From contig NZ_CP117866.1 in NCBI RefSeq assembly GCF_028736035.1, positions 10,581,001 through 10,645,000 of the forward strand: a stretch of DNA of 64,000 nucleotides, given 5' to 3'. Source of the stretch: Streptomyces sp. T12. Lineage in GTDB: Bacteria > Actinomycetota > Actinomycetes > Streptomycetales > Streptomycetaceae. Shown here piece by piece: positions 61,383 through 64,000 of this stretch. The notes below the pieces were generated by a model. It was not told the origin of the DNA. It ran no database searches and worked only from the letters and a program-made list of their open reading frames with translations. The position numbers were made by a program, and so were the translations under genes. Every line of letters begins with the position of its first letter. Position 1 is the stretch's first letter.

Positions 61383-62273
61383 ATGAGTCACCCTGTGCTG
61401 GCGGGTGTCGACGGATCCGAACGCAGCCTGGCCGCAGCCGACTGGGCCGCGCGGGAAGCGTTGCTGCGCGGCGTTCCGCTGCGTCTGGTGCACGCCTCTC
61501 CACCGCTTCCGGGCGATGCCGTTCCGGTCCAGGCCACGCAGACGCTGCACCATATGGGCGAGCGCATGCTCCAGCGGGTGATCGCCGACCTCGGCGCCCG
61601 CTACCCGGATCTCCAGGCGCGGGGGGAGCAGGCCGCCGACGCCCCGGCCATGGCCCTGCTCGCCGCGGCGCGCGGTGCCGGGCTCCTCGTGGTCGGGGCA
61701 CGAGGCTCGGGCGGCTTCGACGGCCTCGCGGTCGGATCCGTGGCCCTTCGTGTGGCGGCAGCAGCTGCGTGTCCCGTCGTGCTGGTGCCCGAACGGCCGG
61801 TCGGGGGCTTCGGAGACGCGACGCGGATGGCAGGCGGTGTGGCCCAGCTGGTGGTGGGCTTCGACGCGCACCGTCCGGTCGGTGAGGTGGCGGACTTCGC
61901 GTTCGCCGCCGCTGAGGCGCGCGGGGCACGTCTGCGGGTGGTTCAGGCGTGGGCTCTTCCCGCCGAGGCCGTGTCGCCCCAGACGCTGTTCGTGACCGAG
62001 GAGGACCGCGCCACCTGGGAGGACCAGGAGGTCCTGCGGCTGTCCGACGCCCTGCGTACGCGGCAGGACAAGTATCCGGAGGTGATCACCCGCACCGATG
62101 TCGTCCTGCTCCACCCCGCGCAGGCGCTCCTCAACGCGTCCCGGGGAGCGGACCTGCTGGTCGTGGGCCGCCGCACCGGGCCCCAGGCGCCCGAGGGCCG
62201 ACTGGGGCCGGTGACCCACGCCGTACTGCACCACACTCGCTGCCCGGTGGCGGTCGTGCCGTATGCCGGCTGA
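61383..62273 (+). CDS. Universal stress protein, two USP domains
   Basis: A 296-residue tandem USP. Domain 1 begins VLAGVDGSERSLAAADWAAR and has the complete loop GARGSGGFDGLAVGSVALRV. Domain 2 begins LVVGFDAHRPVGEVADFAFA, with its last loop GRRTGPQAPEGRLGPVTHAV degenerate. This follows the pattern of the USPs at 18597 and 26322. AAGGAGG precedes the ATG, and tandem boxes lie upstream. It is convergent with pfkA, only 12 bp away. Confidence 0.93.
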   Translation: MSHPVLAGVDGSERSLAAADWAAREALLRGVPLRLVHASPPLPGDAVPVQATQTLHHMGERMLQRVIADLGARYPDLQARGEQAADAPAMALLAAARGAGLLVVGARGSGGFDGLAVGSVALRVAAAAACPVVLVPERPVGGFGDATRMAGGVAQLVVGFDAHRPVGEVADFAFAAAEARGARLRVVQAWALPAEAVSPQTLFVTEEDRATWEDQEVLRLSDALRTRQDKYPEVITRTDVVLLHPAQALLNASRGADLLVVGRRTGPQAPEGRLGPVTHAVLHHTRCPVAVVPYAG

Positions 62274-62285
62274 CGGGGGAGAGGA

Positions 62286-63311
62286 TCAGCCGAAGAACAC
62301 CTCGAACTCGTCGTACAGCGACGGATCCACCAGCTTGGTCTTCGCCCTGGTGCCGTCGAGGGGGATGCGGATGATCTGGGTGCCGCGCAGGGCCACCAGC
62401 TTGCCGTAGTCGCCGTCCTTGACCGCGTCCACGGCGTGCAGCCCGAAGCGCGTGGCCAGCCACCGGTCGAAGGCGCTCGGAGTGCCACCGCGCTGGACGT
62501 GGCCGAGGACGGTGGTACGGGCATCCTTGCCCGTGCGTTCCTCGATCTCCTGGGCAAGCCACTCGCCGATGCCCGACAGCCGCACGTGGCCGAATTCGTC
62601 AAGCGTCCGGTCCTTGAGGACCATCTGCCCCTCGATGGGGACGGCTCCCTCGGCGGCGACGACGATCGGGGCATAGTGGATCTTGAATCGGTTCTTCACC
62701 CACGCACAGACCTGATCGATGTCGAACGGCCGCTCCGGGATGAGGATCACGTTGGCGCCGCCCGCTACCCCGGCGTGCAGGGCGATCCACCCGGAGTGCC
62801 TCCCCATCACCTCCACCACCAGTGTGCGCATGTGCGACTCGGCGGTCGTGTGGAGGCGGTCGATGGCCTCCGTCGCGATGCCTACGGCCGTGTCGAAGCC
62901 GAAGGTGTAGTCGGTGCCGGACACGTCGTTGTCGATGGTCTTCGGCACGCCGACCAGATTGACCCCCTGACGGCTCAGCTCGGTGGCCACACCGAGTGTG
63001 TCCTCGCCGCCGATCACGATGAGCGCGTCCACCTGGTGCGCGGCAAGCATGTCCTTTATGCGCTGTACCCCGTCCTCATGCTTGAACGGGTTGGTGCGGG
63101 AGGAACCGAGGATGGTCCCGCCACGTGGCAGGATCCCCCGTACGCCGGAGATGTCCAGCGGCACGACATTGCCTTGAAGCGCACCGAGCCAGCCGTCCCG
63201 CAGGCCGACGAAGTCGAAGCCGTACTCCTGGATTCCCTTGCGGACGACGCTGCGGATCACAGCGTTGAGGCCGGGGCAGTCGCCGCCACCGGTCAGCACT
63301 CCGACCTTCAT
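62286..63311 (-). CDS. pfkA: 6-phosphofructokinase, pyrophosphate-type signature
   Basis: A 341-residue group-III phosphofructokinase. Catalytic Asp127 is in PKTIDND, and TGGGDCPGLNAVIRSVVRKG starts the nucleotide fold. EVMGRHSGWIALHAGVAGGA and ERPFDIDQVC are family blocks. The residue at position 104 (GGED) is Asp and that at position 124 (PKTIDND) is Lys. In this numbering ATP-dependent enzymes usually have Gly at 104, while Asp104 plus Lys124 marks pyrophosphate-dependent ones. AGAGGAGAGA precedes the ATG. The enzyme might therefore be reversible and spare ATP; the specificity is inference. Confidence 0.9.
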   Translation of the reverse strand: MKVGVLTGGGDCPGLNAVIRSVVRKGIQEYGFDFVGLRDGWLGALQGNVVPLDISGVRGILPRGGTILGSSRTNPFKHEDGVQRIKDMLAAHQVDALIVIGGEDTLGVATELSRQGVNLVGVPKTIDNDVSGTDYTFGFDTAVGIATEAIDRLHTTAESHMRTLVVEVMGRHSGWIALHAGVAGGANVILIPERPFDIDQVCAWVKNRFKIHYAPIVVAAEGAVPIEGQMVLKDRTLDEFGHVRLSGIGEWLAQEIEERTGKDARTTVLGHVQRGGTPSAFDRWLATRFGLHAVDAVKDGDYGKLVALRGTQIIRIPLDGTRAKTKLVDPSLYDEFEVFFG

Positions 63312-63766
63312 GGCTTCTTCTCTCCTCTGCAGATGACGTCGGCCGGTCCGCTACTGCCGACTGTGCCCTGCCGGGCGGCGGGTCGGCCCTTTGTCTTTAT
63401 ACGGTGCGGTTTGGCCGGCTGCGCCCTGGGGATGCCGTCGGCGGGAGTGGCACGCACGTCCTCGGCTTTCACGTCGGTGGATTGCAGCGCCCGGCACCCG
63501 AAGCGCCCGGTGCGGCGCGACGTGCGGCGCAGGACACCCTCGCGTTCGCGTTGGGTCTCGCACGGGTCGGCCGACGACCCCCAAGCCATGGGCTCGGTCC
63601 ACGAAGGCGAGGCGGACTCCAGGAGCCGGTTCATCCGCTCGAAGAGTTCGTCGGACTCGGCAGCGCTCGACCACGCCAGGAGGCCTGCCCCAGCAGGCTT
63701 TCCGACCTGTGCCGAACGGGCAGAGCCATCCGGCTCACCTCCACGGAAGTGAACTCGAAGAGCCAT
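63308..63766 (-). CDS. Doubtful ORF upstream of pfkA
   Basis: A 152-codon frame that starts ALRVHFRGGEPDG after an AGGGGAG site and overlaps pfkA by 4 bp. It contains a short amphipathic stretch (SDELFERMNRLLES) and then low-complexity basic sequence. An AT-rich TATAAA element, likely a -10 for pfkA, lies inside it (63396-63401 on the complementary strand). That and the composition argue against a conserved protein. Beyond it, 63767-64000 shows no gene I can support. Confidence 0.25.
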   Translation of the reverse strand: MALRVHFRGGEPDGSARSAQVGKPAGAGLLAWSSAAESDELFERMNRLLESASPSWTEPMAWGSSADPCETQREREGVLRRTSRRTGRFGCRALQSTDVKAEDVRATPADGIPRAQPAKPHRIKTKGRPAARQGTVGSSGPADVICRGEKKP

Positions 63767-64000
63767 GTGACTCCCCTTCCAGCATGAGCGACAGCGGCCC
63801 CGTCGGCGACCCGCCCATGCCGCCGAGCGCGACACAAGGGGCATGGATGCGTGCGCGGCGAGGTGGGAACCACCCCTCAGCGGCCGACTGGCCCATGTGA
63901 CCGACGAAGGCGCCGACACCACGGCGCTCAGCCTCTGGTGGGGGAAGTCCGGGACGCGTCGATCCGGTATCCGAGGTGCGCGGAGACCGAGACCACGCCG

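Overview
The window is high-GC (roughly 70%) actinobacterial DNA with GTG/ATG starts, ATGA-type stop/start overlaps and AGGAGG-type ribosome sites. Protein families and gene style point to Streptomyces or a close relative. No rRNA, tRNA, CRISPR array, phage or intact insertion sequence was recognised.

Layout. (1) 0.4-5.1 kb: ordinary accessory metabolism: a secreted GH75 chitosanase, an SDR/TetR divergent pair with a 27-bp near-palindromic operator, and a PTS-type dihydroxyacetone kinase operon (DhaK-DhaL-DhaM). (2) 5.1-9.4 kb: a decayed acyltransferase, two poorly characterised proteins and a WS/DGAT acyltransferase. (3) 9.4-28.2 kb: a stress/dormancy island: a broken universal stress protein (USP) with a hexanucleotide repeat, a two-subunit NAD-type formate dehydrogenase, four-helix-type K+ channel, GH65 phosphorylase, CBS and CBS-BON proteins, three intact USPs, an Acg-type nitroreductase, a DUF1918/HTH/FMN-binding protein, and a four-gene operon encoding an Rv1733c-like membrane protein, nicotinate phosphoribosyltransferase, a DUF1876 protein and Hsp20. 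Many of these families are members of the Mycobacterium tuberculosis DosR (DevR) regulon. (4) 28.4-35.2 kb: a zinc alcohol dehydrogenase, then an acyl-CoA synthetase, E1 alpha, E1 beta, E2 and an acyl-carrier-like protein in one overlapping operon with no E3. (5) 35.3-44.2 kb: a CBS-BON gene divergent from a complete nine-gene V/A-type rotary ATPase operon. (6) 44.2-49.5 kb: two TrkA-type K+ regulators and a P2-type cation ATPase in one operon, and another USP. (7) 49.6-60.8 kb: a copper/periplasmic-metal island (CsoR-type repressor, CopA with cupredoxin and YHS domains, small His/Met-rich membrane proteins, cupredoxin, DUF305, DUF6153 proteins) in which an unusual number of genes are frameshifted or truncated. 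(8) 60.8-63.3 kb: an AhpD-like protein, a USP and a phosphofructokinase with a pyrophosphate-type active-site signature.

The unifying observation is a degenerate 14-bp palindrome (GGGMC-N3-MGKCCC) that occurs in tandem pairs 19-23 bp apart, upstream of the CBS-BON/HTH-FMN pair, the Rv1733c-pncB-DUF1876-Hsp20 operon, the CBS-BON/rotary ATPase pair, CopA and its small divergent genes, and the terminal USP. It resembles the core of the DosR/DevR box. I infer a hypoxia or dormancy regulon, controlled by a DevR/OsdR-type regulator encoded outside the window, that has taken in a V/A-type ATPase and an incomplete 2-oxoacid dehydrogenase operon. The families are read from sequence; the regulon is inference.
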